Source: Zea mays | Lineage: Eukaryota > Streptophyta > Magnoliopsida > Poales > Poaceae | Assembly: GCF_902167145.1 (NCBI RefSeq) | Contig: NW_023367385.1 | Span: 1 to 64,000, forward strand | Direction: 5' to 3' | Length of the DNA: 64,000 nucleotides | Part shown: piece after piece, positions 26,246 to 36,209 of the stretch | Layout of the letters: the number at the start of each line of letters is the position of its first letter | Position numbering within the stretch: the first letter of the stretch is position 1 | Notes under the pieces: generated by a model | Told to the model about the DNA's origin: nothing | Seen by the model: the letters and a program-made list of their open reading frames with translations, nothing else | The model's database searches: none | Translations under genes and position numbers: made by a program

Positions 26246-27763
26246 ATGCCGCCGAAGAAGGCTTCAGCAGCAGGGGCTGGCACGCTGCAGCCGCTGGACC
26301 CCAATCAAGACGTCCTTTCTCTTAGAGAGGCACGAAGCCAGAAGAAGAAGGCTGCCAGTCCAACACCTCCGGAGGATGATCTAGATCAGGAAATTCAAAA
26401 TCTGGAAATCCTTCAGCAGCAGGTTCAACGCGAGAAGGAGAAGATGGCCCGTCTAGCTGATCTTCAGAGACAAATAGATGAAGCTTCCGAAGAGGTTCGT
26501 CATCTTGTTCAAGATGATCAAAACCGAAGGCCTCCACGCAGAGAATTTCACCAGGAAGACTTCCGTAATGAGGATGACTGGTATGACGATTTCCATCATG
26601 GAAACTTTGCTTTTGATGATGCTTCTCCTCTCTCAACAGAATTGCAGGCTACACCTTGGCCACAAACTTACAAGCCACCCCAGCTTCCTATATATGACGG
26701 TCACTCAGACCCCAAGCAATTCCTAATGAGCTATGAAGCAACTATATCTTCGTATGGTGGCAATACGGCAGTGATGGCAAAATCCTTTGTTATGGCCGTC
26801 AGAAGCGTTGCTCAGACTTGGTACTCTTCTCTTCGGCCAGGGACAATCACTTCTTGGCAGAAATTGAAGGATATGCTGATAACTAGCTTTCAAGGGTTTC
26901 AGACGAAGCCGGTCACTGCTCAGGCTCTCTTCCAGTGTACCCAGGACCATGAAGAGTACCTTCAGGCATATGTCCGAAGGTTTCTACGATTGAGGGCACA
27001 GGCGCCAACAGTGCCCAATGAGATTGTCATTGAGGCTATGATCAAGGGGCTTCGACCAGGGCCGTCAGCACAGTATTTTGCCAGGAAGCCACCACAAACG
27101 CTGGAAAAGCTACTCCAGAAGATGGACGAATACATTCGAGCTGACAATGATTTTCGTCAAAGAAGGGAGGAGGCTTTCAAGTTTTCTGAGATGACCAGGG
27201 GCTTCGGAGGAAGGTTTTACCCGAGGCATGTCAGGTCAATTCACAATTCTACTCAAAATGATGATAAAGGGAGTCAACAGCAAAGGCCGCAATACTCCTC
27301 ACAGGCTTCGGGGCAACAGCAAAGCTCTTTCCGACCACCAGCTCCAAGAGGCAGAGGCGCCAGGGGCTTCGGAGGAAGATTTGGCGATCAACCGAGAAGA
27401 ATCTTTTGCTTATTCTGCGGTGAGAACAAAGGCCATACTACCAGGATGTGCCATGTTACTATTCAGAAGCAAAAGGAAATAGCTGAAGCAGCAGCACAAC
27501 AAGCCCAGCCGAAGCAGGTCATGCATACAGCTTCGTATCATTCGCCCTACATCCCAGAATATGTGGGCAACCATCCTGCAGTCTCTGTTGCTTCGGCGAG
27601 TCAGCCTCAAGCTTCCTGGCAACAGCCTCCGCCTCCACCTCCGTTGCAACAAGGCCAGCAGCCAGAAGGGAGCCAATATGCTCCACATCAAAGGGACTTC
27701 AGAGAACAGTCCGAAGCTCGCACGGTCAACAGCACTGTGCCAGAATCAAAGCACATCTATTGA
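26246..27763 (+). CDS. gag: Gag polyprotein of element 1 (505 aa)
   Basis: Structural protein that would form the virus-like particle in the cytoplasm and bind the element RNA. I chose the ATG at 26246 (protein begins MPPKKASAAG). The frame is open upstream, but only through non-ATG codons. Residues about 44-92 are charged and probably coiled-coil. Residues about 148-302 match the plant Retrotrans_gag pattern, with landmarks LPIYDGHSDPKQF, TWYSSL and YVRRFLRLR. A zinc knuckle has Cys388, Cys391, His397 and Cys402, spaced CX2CX5HX4C, one residue longer than the usual CX2CX4HX4C. The tail after 412 is Gln/Pro-rich. The frame is intact, with no stop or frameshift. No pol frame follows, so this is a free-standing Gag. 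Identity as Gag is secure; whether it is expressed is unknown. Confidence 0.92.
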   Translation: MPPKKASAAGAGTLQPLDPNQDVLSLREARSQKKKAASPTPPEDDLDQEIQNLEILQQQVQREKEKMARLADLQRQIDEASEEVRHLVQDDQNRRPPRREFHQEDFRNEDDWYDDFHHGNFAFDDASPLSTELQATPWPQTYKPPQLPIYDGHSDPKQFLMSYEATISSYGGNTAVMAKSFVMAVRSVAQTWYSSLRPGTITSWQKLKDMLITSFQGFQTKPVTAQALFQCTQDHEEYLQAYVRRFLRLRAQAPTVPNEIVIEAMIKGLRPGPSAQYFARKPPQTLEKLLQKMDEYIRADNDFRQRREEAFKFSEMTRGFGGRFYPRHVRSIHNSTQNDDKGSQQQRPQYSSQASGQQQSSFRPPAPRGRGARGFGGRFGDQPRRIFCLFCGENKGHTTRMCHVTIQKQKEIAEAAAQQAQPKQVMHTASYHSPYIPEYVGNHPAVSVASASQPQASWQQPPPPPPLQQGQQPEGSQYAPHQRDFREQSEARTVNSTVPESKHIY

Positions 27764-28719
27764 CAAATATCCTACCTTGATAGTAATCTTTTTCATTCAG
27801 TTTTATTTTTTGTGTAATAAAGGACATTGTTTAGATTTCATGAAAATAGTTCCCACAAGGAAAATATATTTTCTTCACAGGCTTCAGTTGTTGAAGTTTA
27901 AGGATTTGTCATAACAGAGAGGACCTTCGAACTATCGAAAAAACTCTTCGAAGCAACGAAAAGTCGTTCCAAGGAACGCAGAGTAAGTTTGACGAAGTCA
28001 CAAAAAGTCGTTCCGAAGGGAGCGCAGTGTAAGTTTTCTGCTCCAAAGTCGTTCCAAAAGGAATGCAGAGCATACAGCGAAAAGTCAACGCTGATACCGC
28101 CTAAGTAAAAGGCGAAGAAGCTCCAAAGTCGTTCCTAAGGGAATGCAGAGCTTACAGCGAAAAGTCAACGCTGATTCCGCTGAAGTAAAAGGCGAAGAAG
28201 CTCCTAAGGGAGGCTTATAGCGAAAAGTCAACGCTGATTCACAAAAAGATTATGTGTTTTATCGCGCAGATATGTGTGTACCTTCGGAATATCACCTTAC
28301 ATAGCATAACATCATCACATCATTTTTTGCATAACATAAGCATCATACATCATACTGCATGTGGCATAAGAAAGAGATATGATATCAATCTTCGGGAAAA
28401 CGCTTTGAAAAAGGGGCAAATCATGCCAAGTCACAAGGAGAAACAATATTGATCTCTGAAGTATAGCCTTGAGGAATGTTTCTACGAAGCTTCAACACTT
28501 TTCGGGATACTTCGGATATTGTTGTGATAAATGGTAATTCTTCTTCACGAAGCATGAAAAGAAGGGAAGGTGTTTTTTCGCCAGACTCAAAAACGGTACG
28601 TATGTAAAGTTTCATGCATCGTAAAAAAATGAACCATAAAGAAAAATAAAACAAGTATATTACATACAGGATTACAAGATATTACACATGTTACATTTAA
28701 AATGTTTTTACAATAGCAT
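27764..28719. other. Non-coding region between gag and the antisense gene
   Basis: No convincing coding sequence. In autonomous gypsy elements pol would follow gag here, and it is absent. The first 200 bp is AT-rich and probably the gag 3' untranslated region. Short repeats fill about 27957-28240. The rest (28250-28719) is AT-rich with no recognisable feature apart from being the likely 3' end region of the antisense gene, so the two transcripts converge here. Confidence 0.7.
27957..28240 (+). repeat. Short tandem repeats inside element 1
   Basis: AAGTCGTTCC recurs at about 27961, 28005, 28046 and 28126. From 28041 a unit of about 80 bp (CTCCAAAGTCGTTCC... AGCGAAAAGTCAACGCTGAT... AAAAGGCGAAGAAG) occurs twice in full and once in a shortened form. 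The unit is non-coding. It could be a leftover of slippage or a functional RNA region; nothing in the sequence decides this. Confidence 0.75.
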
Positions 28720-28853
28720 TTAGTCTTCCCTAAGTACCACTTCTGCAGCTTCGTTCAACAGTCGATCGACAACTTCATCCATAATAGCTTCAGCCATCTT
28801 TTTAATCTCATCGTCACCCCTAGGCCGTGCACCCGGAGATACTTCAGTAGGAT

Positions 28854-28949
28854 CTGGGGAAGGACAGGACACGGCCACATTGCTATCACAAATCGCAAAC
28901 ATATTTTAAAGCCTAAGATTACAACACGATAAAAACTATTATTTAATAC
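28854..28949 (-). other. Predicted intron 2 of the element 1 antisense gene
   Basis: 96 bp with donor CAATTAG|GTATTAA and acceptor CCTTCCCCAG|ATCCTACTG on the reverse strand. Splicing joins G to AT to make an Asp codon (phase 1). It adds a 43-residue tail containing KKMAEAIMDEVVDRLLNEAA, conserved in element 2. Unspliced, the protein stops just after GQLGIK. Confidence 0.75.
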
Positions 28950-29742
28950 CTAATTGACCTTCGGCCCCTGCGTTTTTTTCAGCAGCCTCAGCTACTTCTC
29001 TAGCATCGTGAATGCCCTTTTCACTTCTTCGAATAATTTCTCCGGCCATTTCTCGGCCACCATTATCCCAGATATCGGTAAAAAACTTTCCACCAATTAT
29101 GCTAGCTTCGGCCGAAGGATCTCTTGTATCTTCAAAGGACAAGGCAGCTTCGGACTGTGCTAAAATTTTTACATGTTCGCAGCCCTTTTTCTCTAAGATG
29201 GTGGCAACCCCTCTGGCGCCAGAGAAGGCACATATATCTCCTCGGCTATTTAAAATTTCTTCGAAGGCTTCAGCTTCGTGGCCAATCCATTCGATAACAC
29301 CTTCGGGATTGCCTCTCGAAAAGTTTTCCTCACTTGAGAACGCGCCAACCTTGGCGAAGCTAGCCTTTAATTTCTTAACGCAATCTATAGATTTGTTGTA
29401 GCATCTCTTTTTGGACGAACGAAGCTCTTCAACAGTCACTTCTAGGTGATCTGCCCATTGATCGCTGAGTTCACGTTTTGTTTCCTCAAGTATGCGTTCT
29501 TCCTTGGCTCTGGCCAGTTGTTTCCGAAGGTCTTCAATTTCGCGTTTCTGAACTTCAGCTTGGCTTTTAAAAGCAGCTTCGTCTTCCTTTATTTTATTTA
29601 TCAATGAGTATAATATTTTATCTTTTTCGAGACCTTCGTTCCTCAGTTCAATTACTTCGGAACGAAGGTTGCTCAGGGCTATAGTACATCCTTCGTCCTC
29701 AGCATCTTTCTGTGCCCTGAGGGCATTGCTGAGTATCAGGCC

Positions 29743-29832
29743 CTGCAAAGAGGAATATGTCTGTGTTAGTAGGTTTAAACAAACGAAAAATTTTGAACTC
29801 AACAAAAAATACAAGAATCTCATTTGTCGCAC
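29743..29832 (-). other. Predicted intron 1 of the element 1 antisense gene
   Basis: 90 bp with donor AAG|GTGCGACAAATG and acceptor TTTGCAG|GGCCTGATAC on the reverse strand. Its length is a multiple of three and it contains no stop, so an unspliced transcript would also read through. The 92-bp counterpart in element 2 has stops, which favours splicing as the ancestral state. Confidence 0.75.
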
Positions 29833-31946
29833 CTTTAAGCTATTGTAAGCTAGGCTGTCAGCCAGATCGTTCTTTGACAGCACCGAAAGTCCGTCTTCTA
29901 AAGTTGGGAATCCGAAGCTCCTGCTCATCTCCCGACAGACAGAAATTTCCTTGCTGTCGGGGAGACAATACAAGAAGTCTTCTTCTCCACTGCCATTGAA
30001 TATTAGCGCCCCCTTTGGATATTTCAGTTTTTGGGCATAGTGCTGGGCCTCTTGCTCTTCTTTCTCTGATAGTTTTTTCCCCGAAGCATGACGGATAATA
30101 TACTCACGAATTTTGGAGGATGCTTCGGGGGCAATAACACCGGTTTCTTCAACAAAGGATGGCTTTGTTATTTTTTCTGCCTCACTTTCCAAGGGTTTTA
30201 TCTTTGCGGGCTCTGAAGGCCCAGCTTCGGTTTCAGTCTCTTGACTTGGAGCTTTAGAATCAGAAATTTCAGTTGTTGTTTCAGGAGTGACAGCAGCCTT
30301 CTTCGGAGGTGTGCTTGAAGATTTAATCGTTTCCAGTACATCTAGCACATTAGCCATTCTCTTTCTTTTCGGAGTTGCGGCTGGCACTTTTTCATTTTTT
30401 GCTCTCCCAATGCTTGCTGCAGGACTCAAAACTTCTAATGTTTTGGAGCCCTCAGTTGCTTCCTTTACCTCTTCCATTTTTTCTGTGGATGGCGCTTCGG
30501 CCTTCTCTTTCGTTTCTGATATCAAAATCTTTGATTGCTCCAATTTTGTCTTTGTTGGCACTTCGGCCGTTTTTGCGACTTCTGGCAGCAAAGTTGGCTC
30601 GGTTGGTTTTTCAGCTTCGGTGGCCGAAGGAATTTCTCCAGTAAACTCAGGCACCGAAGCTGGTTCAATATAGCGCGGCCGATGTGTGAGAACCTTTATT
30701 TTCTTTCTTTTTGGTTCTGGCTCGACAGGAGCAATTGTAGCTTCTTTTTTGCAGAGGTTGTGTTTTTTCTCTTCTGCCTTTGAATGGGATAGCAATAGTC
30801 AGGGTAGACAAACCCGATTGCATCGAATACCCGATTCAGCCTCTTCTTCTTTCGGCCTCCGAAGGCTGCCGACATTGCAGTATCTTCGGCCTTCGAATAA
30901 GCCCCAAGCAGTTCATCACTTAAATTTTCAATACTTTTTAACCAGTCGTCATCTGGCTCGACGAATTTATCTCCAAATTTAAAAGTGTACTTCAACCTGA
31001 TAAGTCCACCTTCGTCGGCTTCTTTTACGGTTTCTTGTGGCATTTTCCATTTCTCCGCAAGTGGCCATACCCTGAAGGCAATGTGCTCTTGAACTAAGTC
31101 TCTTGTTCCAATAAAAGAGCAGACTGCGCCGAAGGCCCTCTGGCATTCTTCGGCAGATTCAGTCATTTCAACCTTCGGCCTCCGAAGGCCGAAGCTTTGC
31201 CAAATAGGGCGCATAATTATGCCTTTGATATCTTCTCGCGCTGTCAGATCATTTTTCACATAGAACCATTCTGTCATCCAGTCTCCGGGCCATCTTTTCC
31301 GAAAGGTTGGCACGGGGCAGCTTGACCCAGACCGAGAAACAAAACTGTAGCAGCCAAAATTGTTGTGATACTGTTCCTTACCCCAAGGTTTTGTTTCATA
31401 TGATAATTCATGTATATTACAGAAGCTTTTTGCGTCAGGCTTCAGACCTTGGCTTCTCATGGCCCACACGAAGACATTCAGTTTTATAATTGCCTCGGGG
31501 GTAAGTTGATGGAGATAAACTTCGAATATTCTCAGTACCTCCACAACGAAGCTGCTCAAGGGAAATCGCAGTCCAGCTTTCAAAAAGCTTCGGTACACTA
31601 TGACTTCATTCTCTTCAGGGTGTGGGCAAGTTTTTTCACCTTCATCGGCCCTCACAATGGACAAATCCCGGAAATACCTTCCTCTCATGTTGACAAGATG
31701 ATTCTCTTTGATAGTTGATTTACCATAAACTGAATGGCTTGGTCGCCATGGACGATCTTCGGAGTCCTCGCCACCACTGTCCACATCATAGCTGTCACTG
31801 TCACCAGTATCTTCGGACAAACCTTCCAGAATCTCTTTAGTAATCTTTTCTGTATTGGTCTTTGACATCGCTATAAGAAACCCCAAGTTTTTCTCTTCGT
31901 CAAGGCTCAGCTTCATCTCAGCAACAGCCTTCTTATCTTCAGACAT

Positions 31947-32252
31947 CTTCGGAGACGCTAAAAAACTATTTTCAAAGCCGAAGCTTCAAAACCGAAATCC
32001 TAGCAAATCGCAGTGCACAAGAGCTAAAAATTGAGTAAGCGGGAGCAGTTGGCCAGAAAGCGTGTCAAATGAGTTTGCGGTATGCCCGTATTTATACGCC
32101 AAGAGCGTTGAAAATTCAAAGACCCCGCTTGTCAGTGAATGTTGCTATTCTAGCAAAGGGAAGGTGTTTTTTCGGACCTTCGGCGTAAAGCCTTCGTCCA
32201 GGTCGCAATCTGAATTCGTTATTATAAACAAATTAATATTGCGAGGGGCTAC
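31947..32252 (-). promoter_or_regulatory. Leader and promoter region of the element 1 antisense gene
   Basis: Region between the antisense start codon and the 3' LTR. On the reverse strand it has a TATA-like box TATAAATA at 32096-32089, about 143 bp before the start codon. The same box, in a similar context, sits 143 bp before the start in element 2 (60609-60616). No coding sequence is seen here. The conserved placement suggests a promoter separate from the LTR. Confidence 0.6.
32241..32252 (+). other. Polypurine tract (probable)
   Basis: GCGAGGGGCTAC lies directly before the 3' LTR. Element 2 has GTGAGGGGCTAC at the same place on its own strand (60464-60453). It is the likely plus-strand primer, although CTAC at its end is not purine. 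Confidence 0.55.
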
Positions 32253-32886
32253 TGTTGGGGACCTTCGGCATCCGAAGGTCCTCAAAAACAGGATTTAACA
32301 GTGTTTCTGGAGTACAATGTGTGAACAGGTATCCTCGGACTAAAGTCGGCATCGCTGTAGACCGGAATAATACGAAGGTTGATACAGAGCCGAAGGTGCG
32401 AGCAGGAAAGCTTCGGCGTGACAGCAAAGAGTGGAACCGACTTAAAGATGAAAAGGCTATTCAGACCTCGATAGACTACTACAGAATTATTATCAAATGT
32501 AAAGGGCATGAATGTAATTTTGTAAGGGCTGTGTCCCGTGCCTATAAATAGGTGAACAGTATCCCCGTACTGTTCACGCTGACTTGGCATTCGCTTTTTG
32601 CGTCACGCTTGTACTATCATTCCCTTCCGATCGAAGGTACACTTGTAATTCAACAATGTTTCTGTTTATGCCTGATAATAATATATAATCGTTCATATAT
32701 ATCTTTTACATTTTCACCTTCGTCATCGTTTAATGATTTTATGAAGGTACGTCCTTCATAACCTTCGTCCGTAAACCATTATATCCTAAGGGAAATAATG
32801 CTTCGGAGGACGAAGGACTATGACGATTAACATTTTCTGTGTTGCCTTGTTCTTAACTCTTAGCACTTGAGAACAAGTCCCCAACA
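32253..32886 (+). repeat. 3' LTR of element 1
   Basis: 634 bp with the same termini as the 5' LTR. TATA-like box at 32543-32550 and terminal hairpin at 32259-32281. It ends GTCCCCAACA and is followed by the CAACC duplication. Confidence 0.95.
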
Positions 32887-32891
32887 CAACC
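32887..32891. repeat. Target-site duplication of element 1, right copy
   Basis: CAACC, identical to 25530-25534. K180 sequence continues in phase with CCCATTTTTTATG. Confidence 0.95.
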
Positions 32892-34171
32892 CCCATTTTT
32901 TATGAAAATAGCCATGAGCGACCTTGAAAATAGCCATGAGCGACCATTTTCAATAATATTAGAGGCTAAGACCTACGGATTTTTGACCAAGAAATGGTCT
33001 CCACCAGAAATCCAAGAATGTGATCTATGGCAAGGAAACATATGTGGGGTGAGGTGTATGAGCCTCTGGTCGATGATCAATGGCCACACAACCCCCATTT
33101 TTGTCGAAAATAGCCATGAATGACCATTTACAATAATACCGAAGGCTAACACCTACGGATTTTTGACCAAGAAATGGTCTCCACCAGAAATCCAAGAATG
33201 TGATCTATGGCAAGGAAACATATGTGGGGTGAGGTGTATGAGCCTCTGGTCGATAATCAATGGCCACACAACCCCCATTTTTGTCGAAAATAGCCATGAA
33301 CGACCATTTTCAATAATATCGAAGGCTAACACCTATGGATTTTTGACCAACAAATGGTCTCCACCAGAAATCCAAGAATGTGATCTACGACAAGGAAACA
33401 TATGTGGGGTGAGGTGTATGAGCCTCTGGTCGATGATCAATAGCCACACAACCCCCATTTTGCCGAAAATAGCCATGAATGACCATTTTCAATAATACCG
33501 AAGGCTAACACGTACGAGTTTTTAACCAAGAAATGGTTTCCACCAGAAATCCAAGAATGTAATCTATGGCAAGGAAACATATGTGGGGTGAGTTTTATGA
33601 GCCTCTAGTCGATGATAAATGGCCACACAACCCCCATTTTTTATGAAAATAGCCATGAGCGACCTTGAAAATAGCCATGAGCGACCATTTTCAATAATAC
33701 TAGAGGCTAACACCTACGGATTTTAGACCAAGAAATGGTCTCCACCAGAAATCCAAGAATGTGATCTATGGCAAGGAAACATATGTGGGGTGAGGTGTAT
33801 GAGCGTCTGGTCGATGATCAATGGCCACACAACCCCCATTTTTGTCGAAAATAGCCATGAACGACCATTTTCAATAATACCGAAGGCTAACACCTACGGA
33901 ATTTTGACCAAGAAATGGTCTCCACCAGAAATCCAAGAATGTGATCTATGGCAAGGAAACATATGTGGGGTGAGGTGTATGAGCCTCTGGTCGACGATCA
34001 ATGGCCACACAACCCCCATTTTTTATGAAAATAGCCATGAGCGACCTTGAAAATAGCCATGAGCGACCATTTTCAATAATACTAGAGGCTAACACCTACG
34101 GATTTTAGACCAAGAAATGGTCTCCACCAGAAATCCAAGAATGTGATCTATGGCAAGGAAACATATGTGGG

Positions 34172-36012
34172 GTGAGGTGTATGAGCGTCTGGTCGATGAT
34201 CAATGGCCACACAACCCCCATTTTTGTCGAAAATAGCCATGAACGACCATTTTCAATAATACCGAAGGCTAACACCTACGGATTTTTGACCAAGAAATGG
34301 TCTCCACCAGAAATCCAAGAATGTGATCTATGGCAAGGAAACATATGTGGGGTGAGGTGTATGAGCCTCTGGTCGATGATCAATGGCCACACAACCCCCA
34401 TTTTTGTCGAAAATAGCCATGAACGACCATTTTCAATAATACCGAAGGCTAACACCTACGGATTTTTGACCAAGAAATGGTCTCCACCAGAAATCCAAGA
34501 ATGTGATCTACGACAAGGAAACATATGTGGGGTGAGGTGTATGAGCCTCTGGTCGACGATCAATGGCCACACAACCCCCATTTTGCCGAAAATAGCCATG
34601 AATGACCATTTTCAATAATATCGAAGGCTAACACCTACGGATTTTTGACCAAGAAATGGTCTCCACCAGAAATCCAAGAATGTGATCTACGACAAGGAAA
34701 CATATGTGGGGTGAGGTGTATGAGCCTCTGGTCGACGATCAATGGCCACACAACCCCCATTTTGCCGAAAATAGCCATGAATGACCATTTTCAATAATAC
34801 CGAAGGCTAACACGTACGAGTTTTTAACCAAGAAATGGTTTCCACCAGAAATCCAAGAATGTAATCTATGGCAAGGAAACATATGTGGGGTGAGGTTTAT
34901 GAGCCTCTAGTCGATGATAAATGGCCACACAACCCCCATTTTTTTATGAAAATAGCCATGAGCGACCTTGAAAATAGCCATGAGCGACCATTTTCAATAA
35001 TACTAGAGGCTAACACCTACGGATTTTAGACCAAGAAATGTTCTCCACCAGAAATCCAAGAATGTGATCTATGGCAAGGAAACATATGTGGGGTGAGGTG
35101 TATGAGCGTCTGGTCGATGATCAATGGCCACACAACCCCCATTTTTGTCGAAAATAGCCATGAACGACCATTTTCAATAATACCGAAGGCTAACACCTAC
35201 GGATTTTTGACCAAGAAATGGTCTCCACCAGAAATCCAAGAATGTGATCTATGGCAAGGAAACATATGTGGGGTGAGGTGTATGAGCCTCTAGTCGATGA
35301 TCAATGGCCACACAACCTCCATTTTTGTCGAAAATAGCCATGAACGACCATTTTCAATAATATCGAAGGCTAACACCTACTGATTTTTGACCAAGAAATG
35401 GTCTCCACCAGAAATCCAAGAATGTGATCTACGACAAGGAAACATATGTGGGGTGAGGTGTATGAGCCTCTGGTCGACGATCAATGGCCACACAACCCCC
35501 ATTTTGCCGAAAATAGCCATGAATGACCATTTTCAATAATATCGAAGGCTAACACCTACGGATTTTTGACCAAGAAATGGTCTATACCAGAAATCCAAGA
35601 ATGTGATCTACGACAAGGAAACATATGTGGGGTGAGGTGTATGAGCCTCTGGTCGACGATCAATGGCCACACAACCCCCATTTTGCCGAAAATAGCCATG
35701 AATGACCATTTTCAATAATACCGAAGGCTAACACGTACGAGTTTTTAACCAAGAAATGGTTTCCACCAGAAATCCAAGAATGTAATCTATGACAATGAAA
35801 CATATGTGGGGTGAGGTTTATGAGCCTCTTGTCGATGATAAATGGCCACACAACCCATATTTTTTATGAAAATAGCTATGAGCGACCTTGAAAATAGCCA
35901 TGAGCGACCATTTTCAATAATACTAGAGGCTAACACCTACGGATTTTAGACCAAGAAATGGTCTCCACCAGAAATCCAAGAATGTGATCTATGGCAAGGA
36001 AACATATGTGGG
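34172..36012 (+). repeat. Two tandem five-monomer K180 units (921 and 920 bp)
   Basis: Unit starts at 34172, 35093 and 36013, each an A-type monomer (GAGCGTCTGG). They are followed by B, C, D and the long E type in the same order as 421-1340. Single-base variants distinguish the copies, for example TAGTCGATG at about 35291 in the second B monomer. Confidence 0.75.
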
Positions 36013-36209
36013 GTGAGGTGTATGAGCGTCTGGTCGATGATCAATGGCCACACAACCCCCATTTTTGTCGAAAATAGCCATGAACGACCATTTTCAATAA
36101 TACCGAAGGCTAACACCTACGGATTTTTTACCAAGAAATGGTCTCCACCAGAAATCCAAGAATGTGATCTATGGCAAGGAAACATATGTGGGGTGAGGTG
36201 TATGAGCCT

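Larger units (their letters stand above)
28720..31946 (-). pseudogene. Antisense Transposase_28-like gene of element 1, frameshifted
   Basis: Reverse-strand gene predicted as exon 1 31946-29833, exon 2 29742-28950 and exon 3 28853-28720. It is aligned to the intact copy in element 2, whose exon 2 and exon 3 have the same lengths (793 and 134 bp). The protein starts MSEDKKAVAEMKLSLDEEKN. Exon 1 is broken near residue 400: a one-base deletion in the T-run at 30745-30750 (A-run on the coding strand) shifts the frame, so translation stops at 30696. The remainder stays open in another frame through 28939. The upstream half retains the conserved SFLKAGLRFPLSSFVVEVLR and LHQLTPEAIIKLNVFVW region typical of the plant gypsy-type Transposase_28 family (PF04195). 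Function of that family is not established. Splice sites are inferred from GT/AG signals and comparison of the two copies. Confidence 0.8.
25535..32886 (+). mobile_element. Element 1: complete gag-only LTR retrotransposon with antisense gene
   Basis: A 7352-bp element with LTRs at 25535-26171 and 32253-32886, TG...CA ends inside the inverted terminus TGTTGGGGAC/GTCCCCAACA, a primer-binding site, gag, a long antisense spliced gene and a purine-rich tract. No protease, reverse transcriptase, RNase H or integrase coding sequence is present between gag (ends 27763) and the 3' LTR, so it is non-autonomous. The Gag protein and the antisense Transposase_28-like gene point to the Ty3/gypsy superfamily. 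CTTCGG/CCGAAG motifs recur throughout, as in several abundant maize gypsy families. I do not assign a family name. The LTRs are nearly identical, so the insertion is young. Confidence 0.93.

Noticed and set aside
27764..28719. Degenerate pol remnant after gag
   Set aside because: No stretch resembling protease, reverse transcriptase or integrase in any frame. The region is short, AT-rich and partly tandem-repeated.
30287..30673. Forward-strand frames opposite the antisense gene (30287-30673, 30375-30644 and similar)
   Set aside because: Low-complexity shadows of the Lys/Glu/Ala-rich part of the antisense protein, not conserved in frame in element 2.
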